Source: an uncultured Lachnospiraceae bacterium
GTDB lineage: Bacteria; Bacillota_A; Clostridia; Lachnospirales; Lachnospiraceae
Assembly (NCBI GenBank): GCA_902787595.1
Contig: CADAHD010000030.1
Coordinates: 1 to 12,890, forward strand
Direction: 5' to 3'
Length of the DNA: 12,890 nucleotides
Each line of letters starts with the position of its first letter. Positions within the stretch are counted from its first letter, which is position 1. The position numbers were made by a program, and so were the translations under genes. The notes under the pieces were generated by a model, which was not told the DNA's origin, made no database searches, and saw nothing but the letters and a program-made list of their open reading frames with translations. Below, piece by piece: positions 1-7,192 of the stretch.

Positions 1-900
1 CATACGAACAGGCCCCATAAATTCCATATCCTCTTTTATCATCTCGGCAAGACGCTTGGAGAGGTTGGTGAAGATCGCATTCTGCACTTCTTCATTTGTA
101 CCCTTGAGCGCCAGTTCCAGATCTCCGTTATCCACTTCACGCAATACACGCTGTATAGCCTTGTTGTCCAAAAGAAGAATATCTTCGAATACGAACATCT
201 TCTTTCTGATCTCGTCGGCCAGCTCGGGATCCTCTATCTCGAGTATCTCCATGATATGCTTTTCCGTACCGCGGTCGGTAGTGTTCAATATTTCCACTAC
301 CTGATCCACGCCGCCTATCTGGGTGTAATCCTGATTCACCAGATTTGCCAGCTTACTCTCGAGCACACGCTCCACCTCCTGAATAACATCGGGGCTGGTC
401 CTGTCCATAGTCGCAATACGCCTTGCAACATCTGCCTGACTCTCCTGAGGCAGGGCCGATATGATAAGTGCCGACTGTGAAGGCGACAAATACGAAAGGA
501 TCAGCGCGATAGTCTGGGGATGCTCATCCTGAATGAATGAGAGAAGCTGCGTAGCATCAGTCTTTCTTACAAATTCAAAAGGCTTGACCTGCAGCGAAGC
601 AGTCAGCTTGCCGATAACATCCAGCGCTTTCTCTGTGCCCAGCGCCTTTTCCAGCAGCTCCTTTGCATATCCTATACCGCCTTCTGCAATATACTGCTGT
701 GCAAGGCAGATCTCGTAAAACTCATTTATAACGTCTTCCTTAACCTGAGGGGATATGCTGCGTGTGTTGGCGATCTCCAGCGTGAGGTCCTCTATTTCCT
801 CTTCTTTCAAGTGCTTAAACACAGTGGAGCTCATTTCTGGCCCCAACGCGATCAGCAGCACAGCCGCCTTCTGTATTCCGGTCAAGCTTGAATCAGCCAT
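1..900 (-). CDS. fliG: Flagellar motor switch protein FliG (3' end outside window)
   Basis: FliG forms the upper part of the cytoplasmic C-ring, binds the FliF tail and takes torque from the MotA stator. The frame is open from an ATG at 898-900 to the window edge, giving 300 codons of an expected 335 to 340, so only the last 35 to 40 residues are missing. The protein starts MADSSLTGIQKAAVLLIALG, a typical FliG N-terminus. The middle-domain EHPQ motif that contacts FliM is at residues 126-129. The MFVFEDI motif, at residues 235-241, precedes the charged torque helix, and the visible end reads EFMGPVR, as in Bacillus FliG. A GGAG seven bases before the ATG overlaps the end of fliF, and only 3 bp separate the two genes. 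This suggests translational coupling of the two ring proteins. Confidence 0.97.
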   Translation of the reverse strand, partial: MADSSLTGIQKAAVLLIALGPEMSSTVFKHLKEEEIEDLTLEIANTRSISPQVKEDVINEFYEICLAQQYIAEGGIGYAKELLEKALGTEKALDVIGKLTASLQVKPFEFVRKTDATQLLSFIQDEHPQTIALILSYLSPSQSALIISALPQESQADVARRIATMDRTSPDVIQEVERVLESKLANLVNQDYTQIGGVDQVVEILNTTDRGTEKHIMEILEIEDPELADEIRKKMFVFEDILLLDNKAIQRVLREVDNGDLELALKGTNEEVQNAIFTNLSKRLAEMIKEDMEFMGPVRM

Positions 901-903
901 CTG

Positions 904-2520
904 TTAACTCCAATCTTCGTTCAACCAGTTGCGCAGCAGATTTGCTGCCAGCTCGGGGTTGTCCTCAACGAATTTCTCAACTATCTTTCTGGCTTCGGAT
1001 TTCTCCTCCACGCCTATCTCATTCAGATCCGTTTCAGTCATAGTAGACTGCAGTATATCGTCGATGGAGATCTCGGGCTCCGCCTCTTCCACCCGCGCCT
1101 GACGCATGCTGCGCAGGATGACAAATGCCAGCAGGCCCAGTATAAGAACGATAAGTATTATCTGTAATACATCATTAAGCCTGATATTAAGCCCCTCGTG
1201 ATCCACAAAGAAAGGCTGCTCATACGAAAGGATGGAGATCTTTCCTGATGCGATGCCCGAAGCATTCGATACAGCCATGATAAGGCTCTGCTCTACCGGC
1301 AGCTCGGTACGTATATCGTTAGCCAGCTTGTACTGTGCCCAGGTGATGCCTTCAAGTTCACCGGCTTCACGCACATCATCCTCATTGATCATCTTATAAG
1401 TAAGCAGGGTTACGGTAACAGACGAATTCTCCCTGTCGATATCACCTGCCTGCTTGCTCGTAGTCCTTATCCTCTCATCCGGGAGGAAATCCTCACTGGT
1501 CTCGATCACGGATGAGGAAGTATTTGACTGATTCTCATATACATAGCCGGTATTCTGCTCACCATTTGTATCGGTACCCGGAATTCCGCCGGTCGTTCCC
1601 TCATTGGTGCTCTGGTAAGTATCACGGCTGGCCAGTACGCCATCGCCTTCCGTCTCTGTATTCGAATAGTCGTGGACTACCTCCTCATAATTGGCGGTAT
1701 CGATGACCACATGCGCAGCCACTTCTATGCCCGAAAACTGATTAAGTCCCAGCAGGGCGCGCTTTACATCTGCCTCAACAGCCCTGGACTGCTGGTCTGC
1801 GGTCGAAAGGAAGGATGAAGCGCTGCCGGAGCCGGCGCTTTCTTCCACGCCCGCATACAGGAGCTTGCCGCTTGTATCCACTATGCTTATGTTATTGGTG
1901 GTGTCATTACCAAGTCCCGTAGCTATAAGCCTTGCCATAGCCGCAGCCTGGTCACTGTCACATTTGTCGGAAAGTTCCAGCTTAACAGCCGCATAGCTCT
2001 CTTTATTCTGTGCGATCAGTGTCCCGTTCTGCTCGGGAATGCTTAATTTAACATCTGCTTTACGCACAAAATCAAAGCCCTGAAGATCCTCCTCAAGAGT
2101 CTGCTCCAGATATACCAGATATCGTTTCTGGGTATCTGCTTCGGTCGAGAAAAAGCCTCCATCGGTGACATTATCGATGGAATAACGATCCGTAGAAATA
2201 CTGTTGCTGCCAAGCAGCAGCACTGCCTTGGTATAATCCTTGCGGTTTATGGAAATTGAAAGTCCGTCCTCAGAGGTTTTATAAGCGATCTCATCTCCTG
2301 TAAGCAGATCGATGACCTCCTGGGCTTCCTTCGCAGAAGACGCGGTATGGATCTTTACATATTCCGGTCTGGTGATCCATACGATCAGCCCGATAAAAGC
2401 TGCCAGTGTAAGAACTGACAACAGCGCGATTATTATTTTCTGCCGGCGCGAAAACTTTTCCCACCAGTCCAGCAGCCTTTTAGGCAGTGATCTAAACCAG
2501 CCTACTATCTTATCTACCAT
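904..2520 (-). CDS. fliF: Flagellar MS-ring protein FliF
   Basis: FliF multimerises in the cytoplasmic membrane into the MS ring, the base of the flagellum and the housing of its export gate. The protein has 538 residues, the usual family size. A short basic and aromatic N-terminus leads into a membrane helix at about 29-49. A YscJ/FliF ring-building domain follows, then a Ser/Thr/Asn/Gly-rich stretch near 290-340 inside the FliF C-terminal ring domain. A second membrane helix lies at about 451-472. The last 66 residues are cytoplasmic and acidic and end NLLRNWLNEDWS, the FliG-binding tail typical of FliF. The ATG at 2518-2520 is preceded by AAGGAGGGG at good spacing. The gene lies between fliE and fliG, the standard order. 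Confidence 0.97.
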   Translation of the reverse strand: MVDKIVGWFRSLPKRLLDWWEKFSRRQKIIIALLSVLTLAAFIGLIVWITRPEYVKIHTASSAKEAQEVIDLLTGDEIAYKTSEDGLSISINRKDYTKAVLLLGSNSISTDRYSIDNVTDGGFFSTEADTQKRYLVYLEQTLEEDLQGFDFVRKADVKLSIPEQNGTLIAQNKESYAAVKLELSDKCDSDQAAAMARLIATGLGNDTTNNISIVDTSGKLLYAGVEESAGSGSASSFLSTADQQSRAVEADVKRALLGLNQFSGIEVAAHVVIDTANYEEVVHDYSNTETEGDGVLASRDTYQSTNEGTTGGIPGTDTNGEQNTGYVYENQSNTSSSVIETSEDFLPDERIRTTSKQAGDIDRENSSVTVTLLTYKMINEDDVREAGELEGITWAQYKLANDIRTELPVEQSLIMAVSNASGIASGKISILSYEQPFFVDHEGLNIRLNDVLQIILIVLILGLLAFVILRSMRQARVEEAEPEISIDDILQSTMTETDLNEIGVEEKSEARKIVEKFVEDNPELAANLLRNWLNEDWS

Positions 2521-2580
2521 TAACAGCGCCCCTCCTTAAGAAATTGACTCTGTCTGTTCATTTACATTGCAAGGGATCTT

Positions 2581-2597
2581 CCCACGCTTCGCGCGGG
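2581..2597 (-). other. Hairpin in the fliE-fliF intergenic spacer
   Basis: Read on the minus strand, CCCGCGC pairs with GCGTGGG across a GAA loop: 7 bp with one G-T wobble. No T-run follows, so it is unlikely to be an intrinsic terminator. It lies in the 88-base gap between fliE and fliF, which is long for this operon. An RNA processing or stability element is possible but is inferred from shape only. Confidence 0.4.
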
Positions 2598-2608
2598 CCC
2601 CCTTAAGA

Positions 2609-2953
2609 TTATATTTGCATGTTCATAATTGTTCTGTACGCTTCAATAAGCGAGTTCTTAAGGGTTACGGTATACTGCAGCGCCGTAGAAGCTTTCTGCA
2701 GCGCAATCGCCAGATCATGGGTAGAATTGCTCTGTCCCATGGCCAGCTTGATCTCTTCGTTTTCCGCATCCGAAAGATACTTATTTGTTGAATTGATATT
2801 GGATAAAGCCGCGCCGAATATGGAACCGAAAAGATCTTCCGTTTCCGATCCCTTTTCCTGAACAAAACGGCTTATCTCCTTGCCCGTACGGACATTGAGT
2901 CTGTCTATCGGATTGCTTACACGGTTTCCTGTGGCTGTATCAATATATTCCAT
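2609..2953 (-). CDS. fliE: Flagellar hook-basal body protein FliE
   Basis: FliE is the small adaptor that joins the FliF MS ring and export gate to the proximal rod. From the ATG at 2953 it has 114 residues, near the usual 100 to 110. The C-terminal half carries the family signature, QKASTALQYTVTLKNSLIEA, and ends YRTIMNMQI, very close to the classic RNKIVEAYQEIMRMQI-type ending. The middle is helical and polar. An upstream in-frame TTG at 2966-2968 would add five residues. It overlaps the GAGG ribosome binding site (2963-2966) that serves the ATG, so the ATG is preferred. The gene follows flgC after 65 bp and precedes fliF, as in most Firmicute fla/che operons. Confidence 0.95.
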   Translation of the reverse strand: MEYIDTATGNRVSNPIDRLNVRTGKEISRFVQEKGSETEDLFGSIFGAALSNINSTNKYLSDAENEEIKLAMGQSNSTHDLAIALQKASTALQYTVTLKNSLIEAYRTIMNMQI

Positions 2954-2962
2954 AGTATTTAT

Positions 2963-2966
2963 CCTC
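2963..2966 (-). promoter_or_regulatory. fliE ribosome binding site (decides the start)
   Basis: GAGG lies nine bases before the ATG at 2951-2953. It overlaps the alternative TTG start codon, which would have no ribosome binding site of its own. This supports the shorter FliE. Confidence 0.6.
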
Positions 2967-3018
2967 AAAGCAGTAAATATTACCTGCTAAGTTATAAACG
3001 CACCTGCTGTGGCGCGGA

Positions 3019-3519
3019 TCAGCTTCCTATTATACTGAGCCCTGTTGTAGCCATCGACTTGCTGGCGTTGAACGCCGTTGCATTGGCTTCATACGCCCTG
3101 TTGGCATCGATCAGGTTAGTCATCTCAGTGATGGTATTAACATTTGGATAAGTAACATATCCGTTTTCATCTGCATCGGGATGAGAAGGATCATATACCA
3201 TATTCATAGGACTGGTGGTATCCTCAACGATGGTAGGGATCTTAACGCCATATCCGATAAGGTCATCGCTCACCACATTCCTGTCATGCCTCTGCTGTGC
3301 CCTGCCGGTGCCTACGATCGTAGAAAGGACACGGCCGAAAGAGCGCCTGTCCTGCTTGCTGTCTTTAGTCTCAAACTCTACTACCTTGCGCCTGTACGGC
3401 GTGCCGTCTCCGGTACGGGTAGTATTTGCGTTTGCTATATTCTCCGCAATGGTATCCATGCGGTAACGTTCAGCGGTAAGTCCCGATGCTGTTATATCAA
3501 AGGAAGTAAACATTCCCAT
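3019..3519 (-). CDS. flgC: Flagellar basal-body rod protein FlgC
   Basis: FlgC is one of the proximal rod subunits, exported by the flagellar type III apparatus and assembled above FliE and FlgB. The 166 residues begin MGMFTSFDITASGLTAERYR and continue DTIAENIANANTTRT, the conserved Flg_bb_rod motif. The C-terminus ends with the helical ANRAYEANATAFNASKSMA region typical of rod and hook proteins. The length is slightly above the usual 135 to 150, because of an insertion-like middle around residues 60-115. The ATG at 3517-3519 has AAGGAG seven bases upstream. The in-frame ATG two codons later is spaced too far from that site. There is no cleavable signal peptide, as expected for this export route. 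Confidence 0.96.
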   Translation of the reverse strand: MGMFTSFDITASGLTAERYRMDTIAENIANANTTRTGDGTPYRRKVVEFETKDSKQDRRSFGRVLSTIVGTGRAQQRHDRNVVSDDLIGYGVKIPTIVEDTTSPMNMVYDPSHPDADENGYVTYPNVNTITEMTNLIDANRAYEANATAFNASKSMATTGLSIIGS

Positions 3520-3595
3520 GAGCTTTCTCCTTTCTGTCTGCCGGAAATCAGGAATCTCTTAATACAATGAAGCTTCTGCATTATGATACTTATCG

Positions 3596-3994
3596 TCAGC
3601 CCCCGTTGCCCATTGCTGTTTTGAGATTCTGAAATTCGCTCTTTACACACTGCATAAGCGAATTGTAAGTGATCTGATTCTGCGCCATATAGACATTCTC
3701 TCTGTCCACATCGACATTATTTCCGTCAAGCCTGTATGAAAAGGCTTCCGCATCGGTATATACCCTGGGCTCTATACGTGAAAGCTCCATATTATATACT
3801 TTCGCATCCATCGTGCGGTTCTCAACTTTGTTCAGGTTTCTGATAAGCTCATCCTCAAAGCTTACATCCTGGCGCTTATAATTAGGAGTATCAACATTGG
3901 CCAGATTGTTGGAAATAGCCTCGTTGCGCAGCCACGAAGCATCAGCCGCCTTATCCAGCACATTGATATACGAAAAAACATTGGAATTTACCAT
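3596..3994 (-). CDS. flgB: Flagellar basal-body rod protein FlgB
   Basis: FlgB is the most proximal rod subunit and the first gene of the large flagellar operon. From the ATG at 3992-3994 it has 132 residues, the normal length. The rod motif is clear: ISNNLANVDTPNYKRQDVSF at about residues 27-46. The C-terminus (QNQITYNSLMQCVKSEFQNL) forms the helix that packs in the rod. The reading frame stays open upstream to 4114 and could add 40 residues. The AAGGAG at 4001-4006, six bases before this ATG, and agreement with family length argue for the shorter protein. flgC follows after 76 bp. The 208-bp gap to codY upstream holds a probable promoter and a structured leader. Confidence 0.95.
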   Translation of the reverse strand: MVNSNVFSYINVLDKAADASWLRNEAISNNLANVDTPNYKRQDVSFEDELIRNLNKVENRTMDAKVYNMELSRIEPRVYTDAEAFSYRLDGNNVDVDRENVYMAQNQITYNSLMQCVKSEFQNLKTAMGNGG

Positions 3995-4000
3995 ACTCTT

Positions 4001-4006
4001 CTCCTT
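4001..4006 (-). promoter_or_regulatory. flgB ribosome binding site (decides the start)
   Basis: AAGGAG lies six bases before the ATG at 3992-3994. It selects the 132-residue FlgB over longer in-frame starts. The upstream ATG at 4112-4114 has no comparable site. Confidence 0.8.
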
Positions 4007-4048
4007 CGGTGTCTTTGCCATCCGTAAAAATACGGTTCCGATATACAC

Positions 4049-4075
4049 AAAATAAGCACAGACAAAACCCTGTGC
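4049..4075 (-). terminator. Possible attenuator or terminator hairpin in the flgB leader
   Basis: A GCACAG/CTGTGC stem with an 8-nt loop is followed directly by TTATTTT on the minus strand. Stem plus U-rich tail resembles a short intrinsic terminator located before flgB. It would make sense as an attenuator or as partial termination after codY. The stem is only six Watson-Crick pairs and the tail is interrupted, so it may be weak. Confidence 0.35.
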
Positions 4076-4155
4076 CCTTCCGTGGCCGCTGCGGGCTTCC
4101 CTGCCTATGCTCATATTATTAATATCGGATGATCTTACCCGAAACTGTATGATAT

Positions 4156-4183
4156 ATTATATAATATTTTGAAAAAAATACAA
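4156..4183 (-). promoter_or_regulatory. Predicted sigma-A-type promoter for the flagellar operon
   Basis: On the minus strand, TTGTAT (4178-4183) and TATAAT (4156-4161) are separated by 16 bp. The -10 box is perfect and the -35 box matches TTGACA at four of six positions. It lies between codY and flgB, where Bacillus has its fla/che promoter. The region is very AT-rich, so chance matches are likelier than usual. Confidence 0.5.
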
Positions 4184-4202
4184 GATATTTTATGTAACCC
4201 TG

Positions 4203-4967
4203 TCAGATGAGATCATATATGGTATTGTTGATAACTCTGAGTCTTGTTCCCTTCACTCCGGCCGAATGTGTCTCTATTATCCCGGCGCTCTCAAGCTTGC
4301 GCAGGGCGTTTACCACCACGCTGCGCGCGATACCCGTGTCTTCTGCAACACGCTTTGCAACAAGGATGTTCTCCTCCTCATTCAGCAGTTTGAGTATATA
4401 TCGTATAGCCTCTTTTTCGGACAAAGTAAGGGCATCAAGCGCGCTCTTTACTCCCTGTTTGAGACGATCGCTTTCATCTGCTTCCGACTGCAGTGAGCGC
4501 AGAAGTTCGAGCCCTACCACCGTTCCCGCATATTCGGCCAGTATTATGTCATCCATATCATACCAGCCCTTATCCTTGTATATGAAAAGACTACCCAACC
4601 TCTCACCGCCGGCATAGATAGGTGAAGCCACCGCATGGTACCTGCCGCCGCCTTCGGCCACATCCATCGAAAAGCCCAAGGTCATAAGATTGACATTATC
4701 CTGAGTAGACAATATACCCATAAAGCGCTCGTTGAGCCTGTCATCGATATGCTCACCGATAGTATGGCTCAAAAGCTCCTTAAGCGGCGCCACTTCTTCG
4801 CTTATGCCGCAACCCAAAAGCTTTCCGCCTCTGCTTATTACCAGTACAACAGACTGCAGACTGTCGCTGAGCACTCCGCAGATATCATTAAATGCCACTT
4901 TGGGCGATGTATTATTATGAAGCAGACGTCCGAGCTTTCTCGTACGGTCCAAAAGACTTAAACTCAT
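4203..4967 (-). CDS. codY: Global transcriptional repressor CodY
   Basis: CodY represses nitrogen, amino-acid and often motility genes in nutrient-rich cells; in Bacillus it senses branched-chain amino acids and GTP. This copy has 254 residues. An N-terminal GAF domain spans about 1-155 (conserved blocks VVLVISRGGKLLG, GGERLGSLFIY and DDIILAEYAGTVVGLE). A linker helix leads to a winged helix-turn-helix at about 201-245 (TGIARSVVVNALRKLESAGI), nearly identical to Bacillus CodY. The GAF part is divergent: by eye, the Bacillus Arg61-Met62 and Phe71-Pro72 isoleucine-contact segments are not obvious. The ATG overlaps the topA stop (ATGA), and AGGA lies six bases upstream within topA, implying coupled translation. 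The neighbours topA and flgB are typical for Clostridia. Confidence 0.95.
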   Translation of the reverse strand: MSLSLLDRTRKLGRLLHNNTSPKVAFNDICGVLSDSLQSVVLVISRGGKLLGCGISEEVAPLKELLSHTIGEHIDDRLNERFMGILSTQDNVNLMTLGFSMDVAEGGGRYHAVASPIYAGGERLGSLFIYKDKGWYDMDDIILAEYAGTVVGLELLRSLQSEADESDRLKQGVKSALDALTLSEKEAIRYILKLLNEEENILVAKRVAEDTGIARSVVVNALRKLESAGIIETHSAGVKGTRLRVINNTIYDLI

Positions 4968-7027
4968 TCTTCGTCCTTTCCTTCGTCATCTTTGACAAAA
5001 CCACACTCTGTATCGGCGCACACCAGCTTGCTGCCTTTTTTGAGCATTATGCCACCGCATTCAGGACATTTCTCGTTAACGGGCCTGTTCCAAACCATAA
5101 AGTCACAATCAGGAATGCCCTCGCAGCCATAATACCTGCGTCCTTTCTTGGTCATGCGGATAACTATATCCTTACCGCACTTTGGACACATCACGCCCGT
5201 TTTCTCAAAATAAGGTTTGGTATTTTTGCAATCAGGAAAACCCGGGCATGCCAGAAAGCGGCCGTGAGGTCCGTATTTGATGACCATTTTGCGTCCGCAG
5301 TTCTCACATACCACATCGCTTTCTTCATCCTTGATCTCGATATGGGCCATTTCCTCCTCTGCCTTCTTAACTGCAGCATCCAGATCGGGATAGAAATTCT
5401 CGATTACTGTCCTCCAGTTGGTCTTGCCTTCTCCTATATTATCCAGCAGACTTTCCATAGTCGCTGTAAAGTTCACATCAACTATGGCCGGGAATTCGTC
5501 CTTCATAACTTTATTGACTATCTCGCCAAGTTCCGAAACAAAGAGATTCTTATTCTCCTTGAGTATATAGCGTCTTGCAAGTATTGTGGTGATCGTGGGC
5601 GCATAAGTAGACGGCCTGCCTATGCCCAGTTCCTCAAGCGCGCGAACCAGACTGGCCTCCGTATAATGCGCAGGCGGCTGGGTAAAGTGCTGCTTCTTTT
5701 CCATCTCAACAAACTTTATGGCCGGTATCTTGTCCTTTTCCGCAAACTCCTTGAGCAGGAAGCTGTTGACGGCCTTGTCGTCTTCGGTATCCGTATATAC
5801 TTTCATAAAACCGTCAAACTTAATGCCGCTGGCGGATGCAGTGAATATCATGCCGCCGGCGCTAAGCTTAAGCGAAAGCGTATCATAAACAGCCGCAGAC
5901 ATCTGACTGGCGGCAAAACGCTTCCATATAAGCTGATAAAGCCTGAACTGCTCCCTGGGAAGCTTGCTCTTAAGCTTATCCGGCGTCATGCTTATATCTG
6001 TAGGACGGATGGCTTCGTGCGCATCCTGTATCTTCTTATCATCCTTTTTAACGGCTGCCGTGCCTATATGATAATCCTCACCAAAATTGCTTATAATGTA
6101 TTCCCTGGAAGATGCAAGCGCTTCCTCTGATACACGTGTTGAATCGGTACGCAGATAGGAAATATAGCCGTCTTCGTAAAGAGTCTGCGCGGTACGCATG
6201 GTCTTTAATGTTGAAAAATTAAGCGTCTTTGAGGCTTCCTGCTGAAGGGTAGAAGTTGTAAAGGGAAGAGGCGCCTTACGTGTGCGTTCTCCATGCTTTA
6301 CTTCTTTTATCTCAAACGTTGCTCCTTTAAGCTTTGCTTCTATGGCCTCTGCCTCTGCACGGCTGTCTATGGTCTTCTTCCCGTTTTCATCACTGTAAAA
6401 AGAAGCCGTAAATGTCTTTTTACTGTTTCCGGCCGAAAACTGCGCTTCTACCGACCAGTATTCCCTTGGTATGAAAGCTGCTATCTCCTCCTCACGGTCA
6501 CATATGATGCGAAGCGCCACGCTCTGAACGCGTCCTGCCGAAAGGCCGCGCTTGATCTTTCCCCAAAGCAGTGGTGAAATGCGGTATCCAACCATTCTGT
6601 CAAGAATACGGCGCGCCTGCTGTGCATCTACCAGGTCCATATCTATATCTCTGGGATGCTTAAGCGAATCCTTTACTGCATTCTTTGTTATTTCATTAAA
6701 AGAGATCCTGTGCACCTTCTTTTCATCCAGTTTAAGCGCTTCAAAAAGATGCCAGCTGATCGCTTCACCTTCACGATCGGGGTCGGTTGCAAGAAAGACG
6801 CTGTCTGCTTTCTTAACTTCCTTGCGAAGTTTTGCAAGGACCTCTCCCTTACCGCGTATAGTTATGTATTTAGGTTCATAATCATGTTCCACATCCACGC
6901 CCAGTGTACTCTTGGGCAGGTCACGAACATGTCCGTTGCTGGCACATACTTCATAATTGCTGCCCAGAAACTTTTTAATAGTCTTAACCTTTGCAGGCGA
7001 CTCCACTATCACCAGATTCTTTGCCAT
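4964..7027 (-). CDS. topA: DNA topoisomerase I (type IA)
   Basis: TopA relaxes negative supercoils by transient single-strand cleavage. The 687 residues contain a TOPRIM domain at the N-terminus (LVIVESPAK with catalytic Glu9; TDPDREGEAISWHL with Asp82 and Asp84). The catalytic Tyr291 lies in GYISYLRTDSTRVS, and the GRVQSVALRII motif is near 165-175. The C-terminus has three four-cysteine zinc ribbons: Cys574/577/594/600, Cys614/617/635/641 and Cys654/657/670/675. Length and architecture match Firmicute TopA. The ATG at 7025-7027 (MAKNLVIVE) is preferred over a TTG two codons upstream because GAGGA is correctly spaced before it and MAKNLVIVES is the canonical start. Its own promoter lies upstream, and codY overlaps its stop codon. 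Confidence 0.98.
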   Translation of the reverse strand: MAKNLVIVESPAKVKTIKKFLGSNYEVCASNGHVRDLPKSTLGVDVEHDYEPKYITIRGKGEVLAKLRKEVKKADSVFLATDPDREGEAISWHLFEALKLDEKKVHRISFNEITKNAVKDSLKHPRDIDMDLVDAQQARRILDRMVGYRISPLLWGKIKRGLSAGRVQSVALRIICDREEEIAAFIPREYWSVEAQFSAGNSKKTFTASFYSDENGKKTIDSRAEAEAIEAKLKGATFEIKEVKHGERTRKAPLPFTTSTLQQEASKTLNFSTLKTMRTAQTLYEDGYISYLRTDSTRVSEEALASSREYIISNFGEDYHIGTAAVKKDDKKIQDAHEAIRPTDISMTPDKLKSKLPREQFRLYQLIWKRFAASQMSAAVYDTLSLKLSAGGMIFTASASGIKFDGFMKVYTDTEDDKAVNSFLLKEFAEKDKIPAIKFVEMEKKQHFTQPPAHYTEASLVRALEELGIGRPSTYAPTITTILARRYILKENKNLFVSELGEIVNKVMKDEFPAIVDVNFTATMESLLDNIGEGKTNWRTVIENFYPDLDAAVKKAEEEMAHIEIKDEESDVVCENCGRKMVIKYGPHGRFLACPGFPDCKNTKPYFEKTGVMCPKCGKDIVIRMTKKGRRYYGCEGIPDCDFMVWNRPVNEKCPECGGIMLKKGSKLVCADTECGFVKDDEGKDEE

Positions 7028-7046
7028 TATCAATTCCTCTGTCGTT

Positions 7047-7079
7047 CAATAAAATTGCGTGTACAATTTGCACACGCAA
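7047..7079 (-). promoter_or_regulatory. Inverted repeat in the topA leader
   Basis: TTGCGTGT (7072-7079) and ACACGCAA (7055-7062) form a perfect 8-bp inverted repeat with a 9-nt spacer, just after the predicted topA start site. On the minus strand TTTTATTG follows. It could be an attenuator-like hairpin or a protein-binding operator; the sequence cannot decide. Confidence 0.4.
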
Positions 7080-7082
7080 GAT

Positions 7083-7111
7083 AATATACTATAAAAGTTT
7101 TTTAAATGCAA
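7083..7111 (-). promoter_or_regulatory. Predicted sigma-A promoter for topA-codY
   Basis: TTGCAT (7106-7111) and TATATT (7083-7088) are separated by 17 bp on the minus strand. They lie between the pilin-operon terminator and topA, 56 bp before the topA ATG. Both boxes are close to consensus and the position fits a leader of about 50 nt. Confidence 0.6.
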
Positions 7112-7151
7112 GAAAAAAATCCACCATGCACATGGCCTTTATTTCATGAAT

Positions 7152-7180
7152 AAAAAAATCCCCCGCCGTTTTGGCGGGGG
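7152..7180 (-). terminator. Intrinsic terminator of the minor-pilin operon
   Basis: On the minus strand CCCCCGCC pairs with GGCGGGGG (8 bp, 5-nt loop) and is followed by A and seven T. It starts 12 bases after the stop of the PilW-like gene. The opposite strand has no comparable T-run next to the stem, so it acts on minus-strand transcripts. Confidence 0.92.
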
Positions 7181-7192
7181 GAAAAATAATTC

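Larger units (their letters stand above)
3995..4149 (-). ncRNA. Candidate structured 5' leader RNA of the flagellar operon
   Basis: If transcription starts about seven bases after the predicted -10, the flgB message has a leader of about 150 nt. On the minus strand, TCCGATAT (4122-4129) is exactly complementary to ATATCGGA (4037-4044) and can close a multi-element fold. Inside is GCACAG/CTGTGC (4056-4061 with 4070-4075, 8-nt loop), extendable by two G-U pairs and followed by TTATTTT. A second hairpin, CCGTA/TACGG with a TTTT loop, lies at 4022-4035, just before the ribosome binding site. The enclosed part is GC-richer than the AT-rich promoter beside it. I do not recognise a known riboswitch class. 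The pairings are seen; the regulatory role is inferred. Confidence 0.45.

Noticed and set aside
3995..4114. 40-residue N-terminal extension of FlgB
   Set aside because: The frame is open by chance through the leader. The AAGGAG site and normal FlgB length support the ATG at 3994, and the extension would be translated from the hairpin region.
3995..4149. c-di-GMP-I or cobalamin riboswitch in the flgB leader
   Set aside because: Short pieces such as GCACAGGG resemble parts of known classes, but the remaining conserved core bases and the second helix with its tetraloop are not present.
4892..6130. 412-codon open frame on the plus strand opposite topA
   Set aside because: It lies inside the complete and highly conserved topA gene, shows no recognisable domain and its composition is that of a reverse-strand shadow.
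7028..7033. TTG start two codons before the topA ATG
   Set aside because: The MAKNLVIVES start and the spacing of GAGGA favour the ATG.
7113..7135. Second terminator upstream of the topA promoter
   Set aside because: CCATG/CATGG with a 2-nt spacer gives at most a 4-bp stem with a normal loop, four bases away from a T7 run; too weak to call, and it overlaps the promoter region.
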